Below are positions 1 to 6,358 of a DNA stretch of 17,075 nucleotides, in pieces; the first letter of the stretch is position 1, and each line of letters begins with the position of its first letter. This DNA is from an uncultured Steroidobacteraceae bacterium (GTDB lineage Bacteria; Pseudomonadota; Gammaproteobacteria; Steroidobacterales; Steroidobacteraceae), in the NCBI GenBank assembly GCA_955652795.1, contig CATPBQ010000210.1, positions 1-17,075 on the forward strand. Direction: 5' to 3'. The position numbers and the translations under genes are program-made. The notes under the pieces were generated by a model. That model saw only the letters and a program-made list of their open reading frames with translations. It did not search any database and was not told the DNA's origin.

Positions 1-290
1 ATGACGTCGCCGGGTTGCAGCGTCGCGGGCACGTGGCCGGAGTAGCCGAACAGCGCCTGGCGGTGGCCGAGCGCGCCCGCGACCACGTCGCCCTTGCCGA
101 GCTTGGCCATGCGGCCGCTGGTCAGCTCGAGCGTGTTGTAGATCGACTTGTTGTCGAGGACCTCGACCACGATGACGACGCCTTCCTCCGCGGGAATGTC
201 CGCGGCGATGCGCACCTCGTGCGACAGGCCGCAGGCCTGGGTCACGGAGGCCAGTTTGTCGACCACCACGCTGCGCATGCCGCTCACCAT
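1..290 (-). CDS. Conserved protein of unknown function, third gene of the arginine operon (C-terminus outside window)
   Basis: Reading frame of 96 codons that runs off the left edge, so only the N-terminal part is visible. The chosen ATG (290-288) lies 2 nt beyond the argG stop and is preceded by a TAAGGA-type ribosome binding site with 9 nt spacing. A second in-frame ATG at 278-276 is possible. The visible part has no signal peptide or membrane segment. It is rich in short beta-like stretches (for example EEGVVIVVEVLDNKSIYNT) followed by a Gly-rich stretch containing GALGHRQALFGYSGH. I do not recognise the family. The tight spacing says it is co-transcribed and probably translationally coupled with argG, so a role in or around arginine metabolism is an inference from context only. 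Confidence 0.75.
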   Translation of the reverse strand, partial: MVSGMRSVVVDKLASVTQACGLSHEVRIAADIPAEEGVVIVVEVLDNKSIYNTLELTSGRMAKLGKGDVVAGALGHRQALFGYSGHVPATLQPGDV

Positions 291-292
291 CG

Positions 293-1540
293 CTACTGAT
301 CCTTAGGGAGCGTCGCCGCGCGCTCGCCGGCGCGGGTATAGAACACACCCGGCAGCGCGACGATTCGCGAGAACCCCAGCGAGTCACTCGCCGACCACTC
401 GCCCGCCGCTTCGCCGTACACGCCCCGCGAGGCCGCCATGAGCGAGAAAGGCGACTCCACGCCCTCGACGAACACGCTCCCGCTCTGCAACAGCAGGTGC
501 ACGTCGCCCGTCACCCGCTGCTGTGAGCTCAGCAGCAGCGCCTCGATGTCGCGGCACACCGGATCGAGCAGCTGGCCCTCGTGCACCAGATCGCCGTAGG
601 GCTGCGCGACCAGCTCCTTGATGCGCTGCTGGCGGCCGGTGAGCACCAGCTTCTCGAGCTCGCGGTGCGCAGTGAGCAGCACCTCCGCGGCCGGCGCCTC
701 GAACGCCACGCGTCCCTTGGTGCCGATGATGGTGTCGCCCAGGTGAATCCCGCGGCCGATGCCGAACGGTGCCGCGAGAGTCTCGAGCGCTTCGATGATC
801 CCGACCGGGGAGGCGGCCTTGCCATCGAGCGCCACCGGCCGGCCGGCCCGAAAGCTGAGCACGTGACGCTCTGCCGGGCGCGGGCGCGTGAACGCATCGC
901 GGGTGAGGAGCCAGGCGTCATCGGGGATGCTGCCGGCGGAGGTGAGCGTCTCCTGGCCGCCGATGGTCACGCCCCACAGGCCGCGGTTGACCGAGTACCG
1001 GGCCGCGCTGGGCGGCACCGGCAGCCCGCGCTGCTGCAGATACTCGAGCTCGTCCTGGCGCTTGAAGGCCTCATCGCGCACCGGCGCCAGCACCTTGAGG
1101 TCCGGGGCGAGGGTGCGCAACGCCACCTCGAAGCGCACCTGGTCGTTGCCGGCCGCGGTGCAGCCGTGGGCGACGGTGTCGGAGCCGAGCTTGCGCGCCA
1201 TGCGTGCGATGGTCTGCGCCTGCATGACGCGCTCCGCGCCGACGCACAGCGGGTAGAGCTGGCCGCGGCGCACGTTGCCCATGATGAGGAAGCGCAGCAC
1301 CTGCTCGAAGTAGTCCGCGCGGGCGTCCACCTGGTGATGCGCCACCGCGCCGAGCGCGCGGGCGCGCTCGGCGAGGACGCGCGCGGCTTGCCTGTCGATC
1401 CCGCCGGTGTCGACGGTGACCGTGATCACCGGGCGGCGCTCCTGTTGCGCTATCCACGGCACCAGGAACGAGGTGTCGAGGCCTCCGGAGTAGGCGAGGA
1501 CGATGGGCGCGGTGCCCGTGCGTGCAGCAGTGTTGGACAT
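293..1540 (-). CDS. argG: Argininosuccinate synthase, Xanthomonas-type variant
   Basis: Cytoplasmic enzyme of arginine synthesis that joins citrulline and aspartate using ATP to give argininosuccinate; 415 aa, normal length. Visible are the N-type ATP pyrophosphatase loop AYSGGLDTS (residues 16-24) and the aspartate-binding block HGCTAAGNDQVRFE (125-138). The C-terminal half has GDTIIGTKGRVAFEAP and the AHRELEKLVLT helix. Two blocks depart from textbook ArgG. After YPL (96-98) the usual TSLARPLIA-like segment is replaced by CVGAERVMQAQTIA, and the YSIDENLWGRS-like block reads YSVNRGLWGVTIGG. From memory both match the ArgG variant of Xanthomonas. The ATG at 1540 is 2 nt after the argR stop with only a weak ribosome site, suggesting coupling. 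An open frame continues upstream to 2104 but only overlaps argR. Identity as ArgG family is near certain; the substrate preference of the variant is not. Confidence 0.95.
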   Translation of the reverse strand: MSNTAARTGTAPIVLAYSGGLDTSFLVPWIAQQERRPVITVTVDTGGIDRQAARVLAERARALGAVAHHQVDARADYFEQVLRFLIMGNVRRGQLYPLCVGAERVMQAQTIARMARKLGSDTVAHGCTAAGNDQVRFEVALRTLAPDLKVLAPVRDEAFKRQDELEYLQQRGLPVPPSAARYSVNRGLWGVTIGGQETLTSAGSIPDDAWLLTRDAFTRPRPAERHVLSFRAGRPVALDGKAASPVGIIEALETLAAPFGIGRGIHLGDTIIGTKGRVAFEAPAAEVLLTAHRELEKLVLTGRQQRIKELVAQPYGDLVHEGQLLDPVCRDIEALLLSSQQRVTGDVHLLLQSGSVFVEGVESPFSLMAASRGVYGEAAGEWSASDSLGFSRIVALPGVFYTRAGERAATLPKDQ

Positions 1541-1542
1541 GA

Positions 1543-1995
1543 TCAGACCCGGAAAAGCGCGCGCAGGCGGCTGATGAGCTCGTCCTGCGCCCGCGCGTTG
1601 GCGGTGGCGATGAATATGGTGTCGTCGCCGGAGAGGGTTCCGGCCACTTCCGGCCACTCGGCCTTGTCGATCGCCACGGCGACGCTTTGCGCGGCGCCGA
1701 TGGTGGTGCGCAGCACGGTGATCGAGGGGCCCGCGCGCCGCAGCTGCCGCACGAACTGCGCCAGGGTACCGAAGTCGCCGTTGGCGCGCGTGACCTCGTC
1801 GGGGGGCAGCACGTAGCGGCCGCTCGCCTTGAGCACCCCGAGATCGCGCAGGTCGCGGCTGATGGATGACTGGGTCGCGCCGTGACCTTCCCTCTTCAGC
1901 AGGCGCACCAGCTCGGCCTGCTTGCGGACCAGGCCGCCGCGCAGGATGCGCACGATGGCGCCGCGCCGTTGCAGCTGCTGGACGTCGCTCAGCAT
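1543..1995 (-). CDS. argR: Arginine repressor ArgR
   Basis: Arginine-responsive hexameric DNA-binding repressor, 150 aa, typical length. The N-terminal winged-helix domain (about residues 5-70) contains TQSSISRDLRDLG (41-53), with the Ser-Arg pair of the recognition helix. The C-terminal oligomerisation and arginine-binding domain (about 78-150) carries TTIGAAQSVAVAID and GTLSGDDTIFIA. D124 and D125 of the GDDT motif correspond to the arginine-contacting aspartates known in the family. The gene is first in the operon argR-argG-unknown, with 2-nt gaps between genes. No strong Shine-Dalgarno precedes the ATG. Two ARG-box-like palindromes overlap and follow the promoter just upstream, so autoregulation and control of argG by arginine is the natural reading. 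Start choice: first ATG downstream of the promoter, giving a family-typical N-terminus. Confidence 0.97.
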   Translation of the reverse strand: MLSDVQQLQRRGAIVRILRGGLVRKQAELVRLLKREGHGATQSSISRDLRDLGVLKASGRYVLPPDEVTRANGDFGTLAQFVRQLRRAGPSITVLRTTIGAAQSVAVAIDKAEWPEVAGTLSGDDTIFIATANARAQDELISRLRALFRV

Positions 1996-2008
1996 CGGCG
2001 CGTGTGTA

Positions 2009-2026
2009 AGCGCATAAACATGCGCG
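2009..2026. promoter_or_regulatory. ARG box 2 (tandem ArgR operator candidate)
   Basis: agCGCATAAACATGCGcg contains perfect 6-bp arms GCGCAT/ATGCGC around the 4-nt spacer AAAC. Its centre (2017.5) is exactly 21 bp from the centre of ARG box 1 (2038.5). That is the spacing known for paired 18-bp ARG boxes separated by 3 bp, which lets one ArgR hexamer bind both. It covers the predicted transcription start of argR. Confidence 0.7.
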
Positions 2027-2027
2027 C

Positions 2028-2055
2028 ATTGTGCATTTTAATGCACGAGAGTCAA
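2028..2055 (-). promoter_or_regulatory. Predicted sigma-70 promoter of the argR-argG operon
   Basis: On the minus strand, TTGACT (2055-2050, 5/6 match to the -35 consensus), a 16-nt spacer, then CACAAT (2033-2028, 4/6 match to -10). Transcription would begin near 2021, giving a leader of about 25 nt to the argR ATG at 1995. The spacer is occupied by the upstream ARG-box-like palindrome. Prediction from sequence only. Confidence 0.6.
2030..2047. promoter_or_regulatory. ARG box 1 (ArgR operator candidate)
   Basis: The 18-bp site tgTGCATTTTAATGCAcg has arms GTGCAT/ATGCAC around a 4-nt AT spacer. This is the form of the classical ARG box (TGAAT-N4-ATTCA type), with C replacing one A in each arm. 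It lies between the -35 and -10 elements of the predicted argR promoter, so occupancy would block RNA polymerase. Confidence 0.8.
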
Positions 2056-2080
2056 GGGGCCCGGCGACGCACCGAAGCGC

Positions 2081-2086
2081 TACAAT
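2081..2086 (+). promoter_or_regulatory. Possible -10 element for the DUF3617 gene
   Basis: TACAAT matches the -10 consensus at 5 of 6 positions, 48 nt before the preferred start of the plus-strand gene. No convincing -35 hexamer is found 16-18 nt upstream, so this is tentative. Confidence 0.3.
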
Positions 2087-2133
2087 GCGCCCCCGCCTGC
2101 GCACGCACAGGCGCCCAACCGCGAGGGATGATC

Positions 2134-2604
2134 ATGCATTCACCACGCTCAGCAGGCGCGGCCCGGGCCGCGGCGCTCACCGCCGCCGTCACGTGCGGCG
2201 CGTTGTACGCCCAGACCGTGAACCTCAAGCCGGGCATGTACGAGTTCGTGTCCACCTCGCAGGTGACGCTGCCGCCGGAAATGCAGAACCGCCTGCCGCC
2301 CGGCTACCTCGAAAGACTGCAGAAACCGCGAACGCAGCAGCGGTGCATCACCGATGCGGACCTCGCGCAGGTGAGCAAGAAGCTGTCGGAGGAGCGCGGC
2401 AACGACCCGAGCTGCAAAATGACCGATCACACAGTCAGCGGCGACAAGGTGAAGTTCGTCATGCAGTGCCAGCGCGCCACCACGCACTTCGAGGGCACGT
2501 TCTCCTCCGACTCGTTCAAGGCGGTCCTGCTTTCGACCACCGACAAGGGGCAGAAGATGACGATCAACATGTCGGGGCGGCGGATCGGGGGCTGCGCCAA
2601 ATAG
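2134..2604 (+). CDS. Exported DUF3617 family protein
   Basis: A 156-aa protein with an N-terminal signal peptide (hydrophobic stretch AARAAALTAAVTCGALYA, likely cleaved before QTVNL), so periplasmic. The mature part begins NLKPGMYEF and continues RCITDADL, PSCKM, FVMQCQRA and a C-terminal GGC. This is the pattern of DUF3617, a family of secreted proteobacterial proteins of unknown function with four conserved cysteines that may form disulfides. The ATG at 2134 is preferred because GAGGG (2123-2127) sits 6 nt upstream; an ATG at 2128 would abut that site. The gene is divergent from argR and shares its upstream region, but nothing suggests ArgR control of it. It converges on tamB with a 14-nt gap. 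Confidence 0.85.
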   Translation: MHSPRSAGAARAAALTAAVTCGALYAQTVNLKPGMYEFVSTSQVTLPPEMQNRLPPGYLERLQKPRTQQRCITDADLAQVSKKLSEERGNDPSCKMTDHTVSGDKVKFVMQCQRATTHFEGTFSSDSFKAVLLSTTDKGQKMTINMSGRRIGGCAK

Positions 2605-2611
2605 CTGGCGC
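2594..2611. terminator. Short hairpin spanning the DUF3617 stop codon
   Basis: GCGCCA/TGGCGC arms (2594-2599 and 2606-2611) around a 6-nt loop containing the TAG stop, at the convergent junction with tamB. There is no T-run on either side, so it is at best a weak or Rho-assisted terminator. Confidence 0.25.
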
Positions 2612-2618
2612 GCGGCGG

Positions 2619-5600
2619 CTACTTGTCTATGGAGTACACCAGGTCCGCGCCGCGCGCCTGGCCCACCTCGGTCCTGACCGTCCAGTGGTCCCCGAGGCTG
2701 TAGCGCAGCTTGAGCGTGTTGAGCTGCTGCGTGAGGCTGATGCCGTAGCTCACGTACAGGCGCGGCGACAGGTAGCGGCCCAGTACCAGTGAAGTCTCGT
2801 TGGTGATGTCGGACTCGAGACTTACGTCTTCGATGCCCACGCGCGAGCCGAGCTGCTGCCCCAGGATCGCGGCGCCCTGCGCGAGCGCCGCACCGCCCGC
2901 GCCGCTGTTGCCGGTGGTGCGGTTCTGTACCGACTCGAGCGAGCCGCCGGCCAGGATCAGCGACACGATCTGCGACTGCGGCAGCGAAGGATCGGAGAAG
3001 AACGTCATGTGCGGCTGCAGCAGCGTGCCGCGGACGTTGACGCCGGCTTTGACATCGGGGAATGACTTGATGGCGCGCAGGTCGATGCCCGGATCATCGA
3101 TCGGGCCGCCGGTGAAGATCAGCCGGCCGCGCTCGATGTCGAGCTTGCGCCCATAGGCGGTGTATTTGCCGTCCGCGACCGACAGCTCGCCGGTGCCGCG
3201 GGTGATGGCGTCGTAGCCGCTGCGGATGGTGATGCTGCCGGTGAGCCGGCAGGTGAGCCCCGAGGTGTCGATGGTCACGCGGTCGCCGAGACTCAGCGTG
3301 ATGGTGCTCATTACCTCGAAGCGCTTGGTCGGATCCTCCTCCTCGCTGCCGACGATCACTTCATCCGGCGAGGCCCGCACCGCGCCGGCGAAGTCCTTGG
3401 GCTGGATCTTCGCGTACGGCACCGTGACCTTGCCGGTCACTTCGATCTTGCGCCCGGTGACGTTGAACTCCAGATCGGGTGAGGCGTCGATCTGCGCCTC
3501 CGGAACGTCCGCGACGCGCAGCCCGGTGCCCTGCAGATGAAACTTCCCGTACGGCAGCAGCTCGCGCCATTCGAGGTGCCCGCCCGCCTTGACGCTGCCG
3601 GTAGCGGCGTGCGCACTGCCGTCGAAGTCCAGTCCCGCATCGCTTAAGCGCGCGTCCAGCTGCACCTGCCGCAGAGCCAGGTTCACCTGGTAGACGTCGA
3701 TCTCGCCGTCGCTGATCTTGACCTGCCCCGCCAGGCGCGGCATCCCGGCGGTGCCGGCCAGCTGGATATCCGCGTTGAAATGCCCGGCCGCGCGGTCGAT
3801 GTCGGGGACGTAGAGTGAGATGAGCCCGAGCTCGGCGGTTTGCGCATGCAGCTCGCCCGCGAGGGGCATGTCCTGCCACCGCGGCGTGACGCGTTGCGCA
3901 TCCAGCCGGCCGTGGATGGTGCCGACCTGGCCTTCGCCGAGATCGGCCTGGGCAGTGACGAGCGCGGGCGTCGCGCTCACCGTCACCGTGCCTGAGCCGA
4001 TGCGGGTGTGCTCGATCCTGCGGCTCGCGAGCTTGTGGGCGATCTGGGCGTCGGACAGATCGGCGCGCAGTGTGCCCACGACCGGGGTGCTCGCGCCGCC
4101 CGACACTCGCGCGAGGGCGCTGGCGGTGCCGAGGTATTCAACCCCGGGCGTCATACCGGCGGTCAGGGTGTTGAGCGGCAACTGGTTCGTCATGACGGTC
4201 GTCGACCACGTGGCCGCAGTCCAGTCGCCATCGGCGCACAGGCTGCCGGGGGTACCCACCAGGCACAGCCACTCCAGGCGCAAATGATCGGGTGCCGCGC
4301 TGAGTGCCACTGGGCGCTCGAGCGAGAGGTGCAGCGATTCGCTGCCATGGATGGCGAGCGCCTCGAGCTCGCCGTTGAAAACTCCGCGCGCGTAGGCGCC
4401 GCGCGCCTGGGCGCTCGCGCTGAGACCGGTGGCCGCGACCGCGAGACGCACGTCGTAGGCAGAGGGCGGACCGCTGAGGGTGAGCGAGACGCTCTCGAGC
4501 GTGCGCTTCCGGTAGCTCAGCTTGTGCAGCCGCGCGTCGATCTTCGAGGGCTGCTGCGATGCGCCGGGATCAAAATCGACCTCCGCGTCGAAGCTCTCGA
4601 GTTTGATCCCCTGGTAGTCGAAGTCCCCGCCGTGCGCCGTGACGAGGATCGCCGGGTCGGTGAGCGTGCCGCGCACGGTCCCCGAGGCCTTGAGCTCACC
4701 GCGGGTGCCGGGGGCGAGCAAGCTCAGGTCCGCGGCGGAGACGGCGAAGCGCAGATCCATGCGCTCGCTGATGTGCCCGTCGAGCGCCACGCGGGCGCTC
4801 CCCAGGCCGACGCGCACCTCGCTGAAACCCCAGGTGTGTCCGGAGCGCGTCACCGTGCCGGAGCCGCTCGCCGCCACGCCGCGCAGTTTGCCGTTCAGGC
4901 TACTGAACGAGGCGGTGAAATCACCCTTGGTGTCCAAGCCGCGTCCCGAGGCCGCGAGCGTGAAGCTGACGCTGCCCGGGAGATCGGGCCGCAGCGCGCC
5001 CGGGTTGATGGCGGCGACGCGACCGGCCACCGACCACAGCTCTTTCGGCGACCACGCCACCTCGCCGCTCAGGCTGGCGTGACCACCGAACAGGTCAATC
5101 TCCGCGGTATCGAACCCGAAGCTGTCCTTGCCCAGCGTGCCGCTCACCTCCAGCGGCATCAGCGGCAGGCCGGCCGCGCGGGCGCTGCCGCTCAGCCGCA
5201 CGCGGTAGGGCAGGACCCCGGTGAGGGTGAAGGAGCCGCCCGCGCCGGCCACCGCCGGATCACGGCCCACCAGCGGCCAGCGCAAGTTGCTCACCTCGCC
5301 GCTCAGATCGAGTCGTGGTCCGTCGATGCCGATGGTGCCCGTGCCGCTGGCATGCGCCCCGGAGGCTGGGTGGCGCAGCTCCATGTGCTTCGCCGTCAGA
5401 ACGCGGTCGGCGTAGCTGCCCGAGAAGTGCGCATCGAACACTCCGGCGCGCAGACCGGCCGGGCTCACCGGCCCGTGGGCACTGAAGCCCGTGGCGTCGC
5501 CGCTGCCGGCCAGGTGGCCGGTGATGCTGCCGAGTGCGTCGCTCAGGCCCCAGGCGCGCAGATTGAACTCCCGCACCACGGCATCGCCGACCCAGTGCCA

Positions 5601-6356
5601 CCGGTTGGTGAGATCGAGTAGCTGGCCGGAGACGTCGGCACGGAACGGGCTGTCGGTGTGCGCGACGACGTGGAGGATGTTGAGATCGCCCCGGGCGCTG
5701 CCGGCCACCGTCCAGGCGGGCTGTCCCGCAGGGCTCCACAGGATGTGCCCCTTGACTTCCAGCCCCACGGGATCGGCGGCGATGAGGTCGCCGATCGCGC
5801 TGACGCGCGCCTCGCCTCCCAGCAGGCCCTCGGCCTGAAAGAAGCGGATGACGCGATGACGGACGACCGCGGCGCCGCTCATGTCGGTGGCATCCAGGCG
5901 GAAGCCGTTGGGAACGGTGAGCGTCGCACTCGCCACCTGCGCTGCTTCCGCGCTGATGATCAGCCAGCGAGGCAGGAACACCGGCGCACCGGGGGTAGAG
6001 GGGCGGATGCGGGGCTTCACCTGGATCAGCGCGCTGCGCACCGAGCCGTGGCCGACGCGAATGGTCTGCAGCAGGAGCGGCATGAGCGCGACGTGCCCCT
6101 CGATGCCCTCGAACTTCAGGTGCACCAGCTCGTGATCGATCTCGACGCGCTCGACGGCGAGGCCGTCGGCCACCGTGCCGCTGACACCGACGATGTCGAG
6201 CCGCACGCCGGCGATGTGGTGCGGTATGTGCCGGATCGCGAACTGCAGTCCGCCGGTGGTGTAGAGCGCCGACCAGATGAGTGCCACCGGCGCCACGATG
6301 GCCGTGACGATCAGCACAGAGGCGAGGGCGAGCAGCAGGCGGCGGAGGCTGAACAT
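2619..6356 (-). CDS. tamB: Translocation and assembly module protein TamB
   Basis: Large (1245 aa) inner-membrane-anchored periplasmic protein that partners with the outer-membrane barrel TamA. The TamB family is implicated in outer-membrane protein assembly and in moving phospholipid to the outer membrane. Visible are a single N-terminal membrane anchor (about residues 5-30, LLLALASVLIVTAIVAPVAL) and a very long region of repeated beta-strands typical of the AsmA/TamB beta-taco. The C-terminal DUF490/TamB domain covers roughly the last 370 residues, with LPQSQIVSLILAGGSL, a Gly/Ala-rich stretch, SLVLGRYLSPRLYVSYG and LKLRYSLGDHWTVRTE near the end. The ATG at 6356 is 2 nt past the tamA stop, without a clear ribosome site, so coupling is likely. 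The frame stays open upstream to 6443 inside tamA. Length agrees with known TamB proteins. Confidence 0.97.
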   Translation of the reverse strand: MFSLRRLLLALASVLIVTAIVAPVALIWSALYTTGGLQFAIRHIPHHIAGVRLDIVGVSGTVADGLAVERVEIDHELVHLKFEGIEGHVALMPLLLQTIRVGHGSVRSALIQVKPRIRPSTPGAPVFLPRWLIISAEAAQVASATLTVPNGFRLDATDMSGAAVVRHRVIRFFQAEGLLGGEARVSAIGDLIAADPVGLEVKGHILWSPAGQPAWTVAGSARGDLNILHVVAHTDSPFRADVSGQLLDLTNRWHWVGDAVVREFNLRAWGLSDALGSITGHLAGSGDATGFSAHGPVSPAGLRAGVFDAHFSGSYADRVLTAKHMELRHPASGAHASGTGTIGIDGPRLDLSGEVSNLRWPLVGRDPAVAGAGGSFTLTGVLPYRVRLSGSARAAGLPLMPLEVSGTLGKDSFGFDTAEIDLFGGHASLSGEVAWSPKELWSVAGRVAAINPGALRPDLPGSVSFTLAASGRGLDTKGDFTASFSSLNGKLRGVAASGSGTVTRSGHTWGFSEVRVGLGSARVALDGHISERMDLRFAVSAADLSLLAPGTRGELKASGTVRGTLTDPAILVTAHGGDFDYQGIKLESFDAEVDFDPGASQQPSKIDARLHKLSYRKRTLESVSLTLSGPPSAYDVRLAVAATGLSASAQARGAYARGVFNGELEALAIHGSESLHLSLERPVALSAAPDHLRLEWLCLVGTPGSLCADGDWTAATWSTTVMTNQLPLNTLTAGMTPGVEYLGTASALARVSGGASTPVVGTLRADLSDAQIAHKLASRRIEHTRIGSGTVTVSATPALVTAQADLGEGQVGTIHGRLDAQRVTPRWQDMPLAGELHAQTAELGLISLYVPDIDRAAGHFNADIQLAGTAGMPRLAGQVKISDGEIDVYQVNLALRQVQLDARLSDAGLDFDGSAHAATGSVKAGGHLEWRELLPYGKFHLQGTGLRVADVPEAQIDASPDLEFNVTGRKIEVTGKVTVPYAKIQPKDFAGAVRASPDEVIVGSEEEDPTKRFEVMSTITLSLGDRVTIDTSGLTCRLTGSITIRSGYDAITRGTGELSVADGKYTAYGRKLDIERGRLIFTGGPIDDPGIDLRAIKSFPDVKAGVNVRGTLLQPHMTFFSDPSLPQSQIVSLILAGGSLESVQNRTTGNSGAGGAALAQGAAILGQQLGSRVGIEDVSLESDITNETSLVLGRYLSPRLYVSYGISLTQQLNTLKLRYSLGDHWTVRTEVGQARGADLVYSIDK

Positions 6357-6358
6357 CG

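Noticed and set aside
1543..2104. The argG frame stays open upstream through argR (603 codons in total)
   Set aside because: The extra N-terminal part is Arg/Ala-rich and overlaps argR, which is clearly real; ArgG family length starts at 1540.
4008..5621. 537-codon open frame on the plus strand opposite tamB
   Set aside because: Same kind of antisense GC shadow; no recognisable domain or supporting ribosome site.
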